From Dermatophagoides farinae (lineage: Eukaryota > Arthropoda > Arachnida > Sarcoptiformes > Pyroglyphidae): a stretch of DNA of 64,000 nucleotides. Shown here one piece after another: positions 47,901 through 58,931 of the stretch. Under the pieces are notes generated by a model. It saw only the letters and a program-made list of their open reading frames with translations, made no database searches and had not been told where the DNA came from. The translations under genes were made by a program, and so were the position numbers. Where the stretch lies: assembly GCF_024713945.1 (NCBI RefSeq), contig NC_134684.1, forward strand, positions 3,727,001-3,791,000, in the 5' to 3' direction. Numbering within the stretch: position 1 is the stretch's first letter; every line of letters starts with the position of its first letter.

Positions 47901-50900
47901 AAATAAATCGATTGAAGAAAAGAAATTCCTATTTTCCTATATATATAATATATCTGGATACAGGACGTATGTGAAATGAAAAATTAAATATATGATGATG
48001 ATGACAACATTTTTGCAATTTGGCCATGGCCATTAATTTTCATTTCGTGCCAATGTTTACGAACAAAAAAAAATTAATGTGAAATAAAATCCAATGAAAG
48101 TAGAAATGGTTGAAATTTTAGAAACATTACATTAAAATCATTGGATTGGATTTTTTTTTTTTATTGCCCATTAATGAAAATGGTTCTTACCGTTGAAGAA
48201 TTGTCAGTCAATGTTGAACTATCATCATCCAATTGATCATGATTATCAAAACAAACATCAAATTCTTTAAGTAGATCAATTATAGGTGGACAATTTTGAT
48301 GATGATTCAAAATTGTTGACATTATCGTTGTAGCCATTGATGATGATGTCGTTGTTGTTGACAATGGAGTTGATTGCATTGAATTGTTCTTAATATTAGT
48401 GGATAATGCTGTTGTTGTTGTTGTTGCTGCTGCTGCTATTCCTGTAGAAACATTACATTGAGACGCCGATAATGATGATAATGGCGGATGAGTGGTGGAT
48501 GATGTTAATACATTTGCCGCCATATCTGTAGTCATTGTTGCTGTTGTTGCTGCTGTTGAAGACGATGATGAAGATGATGATGATGTTGATGATGAACAAC
48601 TTGAATGATGATTAATCTCATCAATTTTATTTTTATTTTCTTCATCATTCTTCAGAATGAAAAAGTTCGAATCCATTAAATCATTATTATTATTATTATT
48701 ATTATTAAGATTCAGTGAAGTAGAATGAAATGATAAGTGACCATTGCTGTTATCATGTTGCTGAACAGCATTAGCAGCAGTATTTTGAAGTGATTTTGTC
48801 ATCATCATCATTGATGTTGTTGTTGACAATGATGGTACCGTTGTTGGACCAAAAGATCGATTACAAAAACGGCCATTGCTACCGCTACCGCTACTATTAC
48901 TATTTGTACTCATACTGCTGCTACTACTTCCGCTACTTGTCGTCCCGCTTAATGATGAACAATTTTTACCGTTATTATTATTTTTATTATTATCTTGTTT
49001 CGTTGTTAATTCACGATGATTATGATTATGATGATGATGATGATTCGATGAATCGCCTGAAACAAGTGGACCGTTAAGATTATTAAATTGTAGTTGTTTT
49101 GATTGTTGTTGTTGTGTTAAATTTGTTGCTGTATGGCCAATAATATTGTTATTTAAAGATTGAAATCCATTCATGCTCGAATTTTGAATGAAATTCATTC
49201 CACCATTCATAATTGAATGATTATTATTATTATTATTTGATGATGAAGATAATGTAAAATCGTTTGTCAACGACGATTGTTGCTGATGATGATGATCATG
49301 ATTGAATACTGTTCGTAATTCATTCATTGCTGTATCATTGCCATTTGATAGATTGATAATACAATCATTTTTAGCCATAATAGTTTCTGGTAAACTTTGA
49401 AATGGATCATTTAAATCATCATCAATATCCAGTAGCCAATCTGAACAATTACATTGACATTGATGATGATCATTATCAAATGAATTGGCACGATGTAATA
49501 ATGGTTTAGTTGATTGATTATTATTATTATTATTATTAAAATGAGAAATATTCATCGAATCAGAATCAAATTGATTATTATTGCCATTGAATCCATTCAT
49601 CATTTTGACCATCGTTGATGTGGTTGTTACATCATTCGTTTGATGATCCAATGATGGTCGAAAATGTAGACGACGAATCTCTTCGATTGGATCATTAAAA
49701 AAGGCCTAAAATAAAAAAAAGCGACAAGTTATTAAGCATCGTAGTAACATGAATGAATAAAGGAAAAAAATACGGAAAAAAGATACCTAAACAAATGGTT
49801 TGGCAAGAGTGAACAAAAAAAAAAAGAAACAAGAAAAAGTATTCTGTATAGCCAATTTTTTTTCTTTGGCGGTTGAATTTAGCTTTGATTGGATTGATGT
49901 CGTTGGAGAAAAAAAAAGCCGACGGAAACGAAAGAAAACAAAAAAAAAAACAAAAAAAATTCCAATCAGGCTGTCAGCCTTTCATTCATTCTTTCACTAT
50001 GTGTGTGTATGTGTACATTCATTTTCATTTGATAATGTTTGATATGTTCGTTTGAGCGTGATTGAACAAATAATGTTTCCAATATACAAAGCTTCAATTC
50101 ATGACATGATGATGATGATGTTGTTGTAGCAGAAAACAAGAGAAACAAAAACGAAACAAAACATCTCAATTCATTGGAAAAAAGCATAGGCATCATCATC
50201 ATCATCATGATCCATTGGTAACAATTAGAAAAATCAAATTGAAACAAACGAACAAATGGGTGAAACAAAACAAAACAAAGCAAAAAAATTAAGGTTCACA
50301 ATCAATAATAACAAAGTCAAATTTTTATTCCAGAATATCAATATGCCAAATCAAAGATTGTTGGCCGTCAATCAAATGGGATTATTTTTGCCATTATATA
50401 TAAAGGAAAAAAATCGTATTCTAACTTTAAAAAATTGTCAAAATTTTGACAATTTTTTTTTTAGTTGTTGCTCTTTTCACTTTTCAATTTTAATTCAACA
50501 AACAAAAAAAAATCATTCAAAAATGACAACTAAAAAAAATTGAAAAATTCAAGTTCAACTTTTTTTTTTGTTTTTTTGTTTTGTTTTGCACACACATAGA
50601 TAACAACAATTTAAATCTGAATATGATGATAATGATGATAAGAAACAGAATTTTTGAACAGAATTCTACTATTGAAACATGAAGATTCATTTTGATTTTT
50701 ACATCATATACATCATATCATCATAATGTTGATGATGTGCACGAATTTCATTGCAATTCATATATATATAGACTGAAAGAGAGAGAGAGAGAGAGAAACA
50801 GGACAGGAAAGAAAAAAACATAGTGTATGCTCTCATTCTAGATTTCTTGAACTTTTTTTTTCGACGATGATGATGATGATGATGATGATGATGGAACGTG

Positions 50901-52622
50901 ATTCGAATCAAATATGTATGTTATGTATGTATGAATAGCATTCCGTTTGGAAGCTTGGAGGACAAAACAAAAAAAAATGTGAAATGTGAATTTATTTTTT
51001 GGACAAATTGCCGAAAGGAAATACTACTCTATTGATTCTTATCGATATCCATAACACAGGAACCAAAACACACACACAAACAAAAAAAAAACAGTGAGTG
51101 AACAAGAGATTCGTGCAAATATTTTGTCGTTCAAGTTGAAACTGAAACTAAAACGAAAAATTCTTGCTGCTTTGTAAAAGAATCTTCTTTTTTTTTCTTT
51201 GGACAATAAATCAGCAATCAGTCTTTGTGTGTGTGTGTGTGTGTGTATTTGTGAAAGAGAAAAAAAACAAACATTCAAACGAATCATTCATGTTCTTTTT
51301 CTCGACATTTATGCTATACACATAATTGATTGATTGGTAAAAACCATCAAAGTTAATGCCACGTGTATATAAATGTGTTTGTGTTCAAATGTGATTCTTT
51401 TTTTTTCTATGATTTCGATTGTCAGTGAAAACAAATGAATCGATATGTAACATGGAAAATGGAAAAAATGAAGAAAATTTCGGGGAAAAAAATAGCAAAA
51501 AACTTACCGCTATGGTATCGATTGAAGATGATTTTATAAGGGCTGTATGATGACGATGATTCTGATCATTATTATTATTATTATTATTGGTCATGGTTAT
51601 TCGATTATTGCTATTATCATCATCATCATCAACATCGTCATTGACGCCATCACCATTATCATCAATATCATTTGGTTGTGTTAATTTTGAATTTGAATTC
51701 ATATCATTTTGCATCGTAGTAGTGGTTAATTTTGTTTTTGCACTTGGTGTATTTGTTACAGAATTTGTTTGCCTATTCATATTGAATGTTATTTCATTAT
51801 CAAATGCATAACGGCTACCAAATGCCGGTTCTTCATGCCAACGGCCAAATTGTTGTTTACGATGTTGATAACGTGTTGTCGTTGTACCATAACCATTGAT
51901 TAGACAATAACGTTGACTAGGAAGACATTTACATTGTATATGTAGATTTGTTGCTGGAAATCGATATGGTTCATTATGGCCATTTAATAATTCTTTCAGA
52001 TTTCGTGTTTTAACATTTTTTGGTACTTTGCTTACATGACAACAGGTCATTTCTAAATGAAATAGAAAAAAAAACAGAAAAAAATGAATCATTTTGAAAT
52101 GAAAAATTTTAGAAACAAAAATCACTAACCATTAGTGCCATAATTGTCTTCATTAATCAATGGCTGTTGTCTTTGATGATGTAGTATGACTTGTCGTTTA
52201 ATACGTGCCCATTTATGATTAATGGTGGTAAACCATTCTTTTAATTTAAGATTCGTTGGCGTCGAAACACGACGTTGTCTATGATATCTATGATTATGAT
52301 GATGATGTGTTGGAAATTGTAATTTCAAACATGTTTTACATTTATTATTAAAATCATCAAATGATGATGTAATATTATCATCATTTCCATGACGATGAAT
52401 AGTCAATACAAGATGATTTGGATGATTCGATACCTGATAAGGTATTGATGATGTACTATGATGATGATGATGATGGTTATGATTATTATTCTGTTGTTGT
52501 ATCAATGATATCTGTGCATTACTTTGTTCAGCATATTGTCGTATAATTTCTTGTGGCCGTGGACAACCATCGCCAAGCATACACCAAAGACCACCGGAAA
52601 ATATTGTATAATGTGATATGAG
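41940..52622 (-). CDS. SYK/ZAP-70-family tyrosine kinase with giant linker, 5' end missing
   Basis: Exons in transcript order are 52622-52130, 52052-51508, 49705-48191, 44854-44401, 44346-44129, 44054-43572, 43393-43281 and 42006-41940. All junctions are GT-AG and phase-compatible, giving 1,295 residues from the first exon seen. Residues 1-23 (L-I-S-H-Y to C-P-R-P) are the end of an SH2 domain. About residues 24-1030 form a linker rich in Asn, Ser, His, Gln and Asp. Then a complete kinase domain shows [11 protein letters not shown], the helix-C Glu, [11 protein letters not shown], the activation-loop tyrosine pair (K-D-Y-Y-K) and W-Y-A-P-E-C-I. The [13 protein letters not shown] stretch and the paired tyrosines match SYK and ZAP-70 better than Shark. 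Such kinases bind doubly phosphorylated ITAMs through tandem SH2 domains at receptors. The N-terminal SH2 and most of the C-terminal SH2 must lie upstream, but no exon for them was found between 52623 and the window end. Vertebrate linkers are only about 100 residues. Confidence 0.88.
42007..43280 (-). other. Last intron of the SYK-like gene
   Basis: This 1,274-base intron has a GTAAGT donor at 43280 and a TTTTAG acceptor ending at 42007. It contains a 115-codon plus-strand open frame at 42295-42642 with no recognisable similarity, which I regard as chance. Otherwise it is A/T-rich filler with a short (GGT)n patch near 42850. Confidence 0.7.
44855..48190 (-). other. Large intron of the SYK-like gene
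   Basis: This intron of 3,336 bases has donor GTAAGA at 48190 and an acceptor after a pyrimidine-rich tract ending at 44855. It lies between the largest linker exon and the exon that begins with residues H-S-S-N-S-P-P-K. No further exon or nested gene is evident; it holds poly-T, (CA)n and (GTT)n blocks. Confidence 0.7.
49706..51507 (-). other. Intron of the SYK-like gene
   Basis: This 1,802-base intron has donor GTAAGT at 51507 and acceptor TTTTAG ending at 49706. It contains a perfect 30-base palindrome at 50429-50458 and an (ATG)n run at about 50866-50892. No coding segment is apparent. Confidence 0.7.
50429..50458. repeat. Perfect 30-base palindrome
   Basis: Two 15-base arms meet without a spacer at 50443/50444, with TTGTCAAAA facing TTTTGACAA at the core and A/T ends. 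It lies inside a kinase intron. It could form a cruciform or be a binding site for a symmetric dimer, but no function is evident. Confidence 0.85.
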
Positions 52623-55600
52623 CTATACAATCAATCAATCAATCAATCAATTTTTTTTGGGAGAGAGGGACAAAAAGAAAAAAATAAATTAGTTTCAAAA
52701 GCAAAAAAAAAATGAAATGAAAAACTCTGTTCTGTGTATGTGTATCGCATTTTTTTCATCACGCTATTTTTTTTTTTTTTTTTTTTTGAACGATGTGTCA
52801 AATTTTGATACTACTGAAAAATAATAATAATTTGAATTGCAAACAAGAAAAAATCAATAATTTTTGTTTCTCAACCAGCAATGATTTGACAAACAAAATA
52901 AAAAAAAAATAAAAAAGTTTTCACCCCATACACATGTTTTTCACCATTGTTTTTTTTGGGGGTGTAAACACTGAAAAAAAATCGAATGAATGATTTTGAA
53001 TTCTCAAATGGCCGCATTCAATCGGATGATGATGATGATGATGGAGATGCTAATATTACGTATTTTTTTTTTTTGGTTGCAATTGCGAATGATTCAAACG
53101 ATCGTTATGGAGATGGATAATAGTTGAATATAACACACACACATAATGTGCATAAGTGAATGGAATCGAAAATTTTCGATTCGTTTGATTTGTCAGTGTG
53201 TTTGTGATTCAAAAAGATCAATACTCGTTTTTTTTATTCCATTGCAATTCAAAATCATTTTCTTCAATTGTAAACAATTTTATAGATAAAACGAATTTTG
53301 ATGGATATAATAAATTAATTATTTGAACCAAAATGATATATTCATAACTATCGTTACATTATCATTCCAAAAAAAAAAAAACAACAACAACAACACTGAA
53401 TTAATCACAATCGAACAAAAAAGAGGGTGTTTGTCAATGTTTATAATGTAAATAATAAAAAAATGTTAACAATTTTTTTCCCCGGGTGTGCATCAAACCG
53501 GAATCAAGAAGAAGAAGAAGAATGAAAAAAAACGCAGCACAGAATAACTGATTTGAAGAGATGGAATAAAAATGGTAAAATTGTGAAATGATTTAAAAAA
53601 AAGAAAAAAAATAGTCACATTATGTGCTCCAGGATTTCATCCATTCATTCAACAACAAGAATGACAAAAAAAAACGTTTAATTGATTTCGGAACAATGAT
53701 TTCGGTTCACTTGGTGGTATGGGTGTAGCCAAAATAGAGAGAAAAAATGGAACGAAGAAAAAGTAGAATTTTGCATTCAAGATTAAATTACATTCATTTT
53801 CGTCGTCATTGTCGTTATTACCATACACACACGAACACACACAGTAAAAGCTTATTGGATTGTTACGAATGAATGCCGATGAATGCTGTTGTTGTTGTTG
53901 TTGTTATAAAACACAGAGAATATATATTTGCAATCCATCCATTCCATTTATTTTTTTTGTTGAATCGAATGGATTACATTTATAGTGAATCAAAGTCAAT
54001 TTAAATTTAATCTGAAATGTTACAACTAACCATTTCAAATGACACTCAATCAAAATGATGCATTTAAATGAATTGTTCTACATATATGATCATATACAAT
54101 TAACTAAATGTAATGGATCGATCGATCGTTGTTGTCCATCGATGAAATGAACAAAACACCATAGACAGATTAAATTAAAAAAAAATGTTTGATGATGAAC
54201 AAGCCAAAATGAAAATGAAAATCGAATTGAAATGATGAACGAATAATAAAAAAATGTACATTATCTGTATACGGAACCGAAATTGTTTCCAATTTTCATT
54301 GATGATAATGATGATGATGATTGTAATTTTTCTAAATTGTTCCAGAAACTCGAAAAAAATATGATATAATAAAGAATAAGAATAAGATTTACCATTGGGA
54401 AACATGGGATTAACTCTTTTTTCTTCTCTTCACTCATTTCATTCGGCATTACGATTTACTTTTATTTTTCATTGTTTCACATTTTAAAACAAATGATGAT
54501 TCTTCATTATATAATTTATGTAATTGCATTGTTTTAATGGCAAACTTTGGGCGATGATTATGATGATGATGATGATTGGTGTGAATGGTGGAAGACGGTA
54601 TTTCAATTCACTTTCATGATTTTATGATTCAAAAAAAAAAAAACATTTGAACATCACATTATATTTAAATTGTTATTGCAACAATTTTCATTATATATAA
54701 ATTCTACGCTATATTATTATTATCATCATCAATTTTACCATGGTAAATGTTAGATAGCTGGATTGTTGTTTCATCATCATCATCATCATCATCATTAGAA
54801 TTTTTTGTTGTTGTTATTATTATTATTGGTTCCACACTATATTCGAAAAATGTTCGATTTATCATTGCTCATTCATATATGATGTGTCTCTTTGTGTATT
54901 ATTATTATTACATTCAAACAAATCAAATCATCTCATCATCATTGATCATTAGGGAAAAAGGACGGAAGGTTTTCGTTTTACTCTATTTTTTTCTTTCTTT
55001 CTTTTCAGAAAAATCTCATCCAACAAAAAAAAAACAAATTCAGCTTTATCATCATGTTGTTTAACAAAACGGAAACTTTGTCTAAAGAAACACAAACACA
55101 CACACACAGTTTCCCGGTTTTGGGTGTCTATTCAAAGTTTTTTTATTTTTTTTTTGATAATAATAATATGAATATATATGAAAAAAAAACCATTGGAACC
55201 AAAATCTCATTTTTTTTTGTCGGCAAAATATATTCTTCACTAACTATGATAACTAAAAAAAAAATCGATTTCCATTGACATGATACACACACACAGGATG
55301 AAACAAAAGAAGAAGTAGAAAAAATTCATCATCATTTTTTTTTGTCATCCATCGAATTATTCAAAGTTTCCAACAAAAAAAAAAAACGTTCAGCTTTGCA
55401 TTTAAAGAATTTGATTATGATGACCTAATTTTTTTTTCTGGCTAGCTGGCTAATTCTTTTCCAATCAATGTTTATAGATTCTTTTTTTTTTTGCTTCGTT
55501 TCATTATAATATAATCGTGTGTAGTGAATTCAGAGATTCAATATAACCTAATCACACACATACGATTAATTGTGTAATATCAGTACATTGTGTCTTTGTG

Positions 55601-56926
55601 GAACTTTTGAAACACCAAGAGAGAAAGAACGAGAGAGAGAGATCGAAACGGAAAATCACCAATTGATTGGTCCATTTGATTCGATTTTATGGCCATGTGT
55701 GTGTGTGTGTGTGTGACTCAAATCACTGGTATTCATTTTTGTTTATTTTGTCATGGTGTGTGTGTAATAGCAAATTGTTTTCGACGATACATCGAGAGAG
55801 AGAGAGAGAGATAAATTTAATTTAATTAACTTAATTATATATACGACGATCATGATGACAAACAAACAACAACAACAACGAAAAAAGTAGTATACTACTA
55901 CGGACTACAATAAATATATAAAAAGGAATGTTTGGCCGAATCCAATAATGATCATCAAATAATAAAACCAAAAAAAAAAATTCAATTTCAAAGGCAACAA
56001 CAATAACAAGAAAATCCCGAAGAAAATAACGAAATCGTGTATATATATATAGAACATACAGTATTGATGATAGAATGATGATTCGATTTAATATTGGATC
56101 GATCGATCGATCGATATTTATATTGGAAAATTTACTAAATTATCAGCATTTGAATTTGGATCAATAATTCTCTATATATATCTACATTCATCTTTATCAT
56201 CTGGATCAAAATCGTGATCATTCATTCACAGATTAAACACAGAATTTGGCTAATCCAAAAAAAAAAACAAAAACAAAAAGTAAAGAAAAATCAAAACAAA
56301 CAAACAAAAAAAATCACTATACATTCATTCATGTTTTATTATTGAATTCAATGGAGAATGAAAAAAAAAACAAAAAAATACTATGATCCGTTATATATGA
56401 ATGGCAGTGGTAAATCAAAATGTTTCTCACACACACAAACAAACAAAAAAAAAAAAAAAAACGAAAAAAAAAACAGGCCAGCTGTTTATTTTTGCAACCA
56501 TGCATGCATGCATGTGTATTGCATTCATTCATTCAGCCATGTCAATGTTTTTCAACTTTTTTTTCATTCGTTATTGCTGATGTGTTTGATCAGTGTTTCT
56601 CATCATCATCATCATCCACCAACGTCATCACATTGTCGAGAAACTGTCTTCAAGTTTTTTTTTGTTTCTTATAATATTCGATTTTAGTTAGGTCCAAGAT
56701 TTTCAATCAATTTGTACCACACAGAACCAACTAACACACACGACTATAATCATCATCATTTGGTTATATTTGATGATCTTATTTTTTATTCATTGAAAAA
56801 AAAAACTTTTTTTGTCGTCGTCGTCTTCTTTGTATTCATCATCATTATTCATTATTGTTTTCACAGTTTTTTTTTTGGTCACATCTCAAATATCATCAAG
56901 AAAAGAAAGAAAAAAAAAACAAAATC
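52623..56926. other. DNA between the SYK-like exons and the TraB gene
   Basis: Upstream exons of the SYK-like gene are expected on the minus strand, but no segment here resembles an SH2 domain. A 19-codon minus-strand frame at 54393-54449 starts with ATG and ends at a GTAAAT donor in the right phase; it is too short to support. The rest holds (ATC)n, (GT)n, (CAA)n and homopolymer tracts, and a GATC-GATC repeat near 56098-56114. The TraB gene promoter should lie close to 56900. Confidence 0.5.
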
Positions 56927-58931
56927 ATGAATCAAGATTCAAATTCATTCAACAATGAATGGCCAAGTTTGTCACAAAATAGTGATGGTGGTGATCAAAT
57001 GAAAATGAAAAATAACTTGACCACCAATATAATCACCAGTACTACTAATAATAAAGATTTTCATATGCTCATTAAACCGAATAATACATTCACGCCTATA
57101 AAAAATGACGATGAATATGATGATCATGATGTTGGTACAACATTGGAACAAAATGATTTTTCTCAAATGTCATTCTCATCATCATCATATCAACCGAATG
57201 ATTTGCCAGTTGAACAATCATCAACAACATTAGTGAAAGATGGCAACAAACAAAAAAATGATCATGATGATGATGATGATGCTGGTGATGATGATGATCT
57301 AGATCCAAATAACTTACCAGAAACAGTATCAATATTAAAAGCGGATGATAGAAGAATCGTTTATTTAGTTGGTACAAGCCATTTTAGTAAGCCAAGTCAT
57401 CGAGATGTCAGAAGGGTAATTTTTCATTTCTCATTCAAACAAAACACAATATATTTATATAGTGCAATGTATGTTTGTGTGTGTGTGTGTTTGTGAGCCA
57501 AAATGAAACCCAGATAATGTGTGAAGAAAAAAAAATAATAGGAAAGAAAAGTTAGAACAAAAACAACAACAACAACGAAAAACAAACGTGACTTTATACG
57601 ATATCATCATTTTCACACCCAAATGAATCACTAGGCATTTTTTTTTGTTTCCTATTCATTTTTCATATTTGATATATACAATTATAGATGTATGATGATC
57701 ATCGATGATCCATAATTTATCATGTACAAATTTTATTATTTGGAAATGTTTTTCTTTCTTCTCTTTTTTTTTCTTTTCTTTTTCACACACGGTTTTAGGT
57801 AATCCGAAAATTTAGGCCTCAAGTAGTTGTATTGGAACTATGCCGTAGCCGTATGTGTTTTCTATCGATGAGCGAAATGGAAATAATGAAAGAGGCAAAA
57901 TCATTGAATTTTCGTAAGATTCGTGATTATATGAAAAAGGTAAAATATATAAATCCATCTTTACCAAGATAAAATTCATGTGTTAAATTTTAATTTAAAT
58001 TGAATGGAATAGCATGGATTACTTCAAACATTCATATATACATTATTGCTGAGTGCATCAGCTCGTGTGACCAATGATCTAGATATTGCACCCGGTGGTG
58101 AATTTCGTAATGCATTCAATGAAGTATGTATTAACAATTCTAATTTGAAATTTGACCCAATTTAATCATCAATTCATTCGAATTTTTATCATTGTTTACA
58201 TGAAGGCATTAAAAATACCCGGATGTGTTGTCATGTTGGGCGATCGTCCAATCGATATTACATTAAGACGTGCCATTGCAACATTATCTGCATGGCAAAA
58301 GATTAAGATTACATTTCATTGTTTATTTAATTATGAAAAATTGAAAGCCGAAGAATTGGAACGATATAAACAGAAAGATGTTCTTGAGGTATGACTTTTT
58401 AGTGTAGAATTAAAGGAAAAGAAAAAAGAATTGAATTTTAATTTTAGCAATTAGTGGATGAATTTTCTGCCGAATTCCCTGGCCTATCACGAGTAATGGT
58501 CGATGAACGTGATATGTTCCTAGTGGATTCATTACGAAATGCAGCCAAAACAACACCACCGAATAGTACAATTGTTGGCGTTGTCGGCATTGGTCATGTG
58601 GCCGGTATCCGAGATAAATGGCAAAAAGAAGATATTAATGTTGAAGAACTTATCAAGTATGCTTAGTAGTTGATTTTTTTTATGATTAATATGTTTAGAA
58701 GAATATATCTTATCAAATTACTGATTGATTGATTTTTTTTTTGCTTTTGCTTTTTCTATATATTTTCATTCGTCGTGATCATAAAGGATTCCCGTAAAAA
58801 AACCATCGAAAACTTTTTTGGTTATCAAATATACATTCTATGGTGCCATAGCATATAGTCTATATCGTTATGTCATTCCAAATACGGTAAAAAATTGGAC
58901 ACATAATTTTGTTCATCAATTATCCAATTAA
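56927..58931 (+). CDS. TraB-domain-containing protein
   Basis: Six exons are 56927-57415, 57799-57939, 58013-58123, 58206-58388, 58448-58656 and 58787-58931. Introns are GT-AG, 59-383 bp, and the first four are phase 0; the product is 425 residues. The first 140 residues are a polar, acidic, probably disordered extension ending in an Asp tract. The TraB/PrgY-like domain follows, with the first G-x-x-H motif at Gly149-His152 (G-T-S-H-F-S), a conserved Glu176 in V-V-V-L-E-L-C, and the second G-x-x-H at 355-358 (G-I-G-H). A hydrophobic, tyrosine-rich segment near the C-terminus (about 388-408) may be a membrane anchor. From the family, animal TRABD proteins are linked to the mitochondrial outer membrane and the fold to a Tiki-like metalloprotease architecture; activity for TRABD itself is unsettled. 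The first ATG in frame after an A-rich leader was taken as the start. The extension is longer than in human TRABD (376 residues). Confidence 0.93.

Noticed and set aside
54393-54449. A possible 19-codon first exon of the SYK-like gene on the minus strand, phase-compatible with the exon at 52622
   Set aside because: It would join directly into the middle of an SH2 domain, and short ATG-plus-donor combinations are common by chance here.
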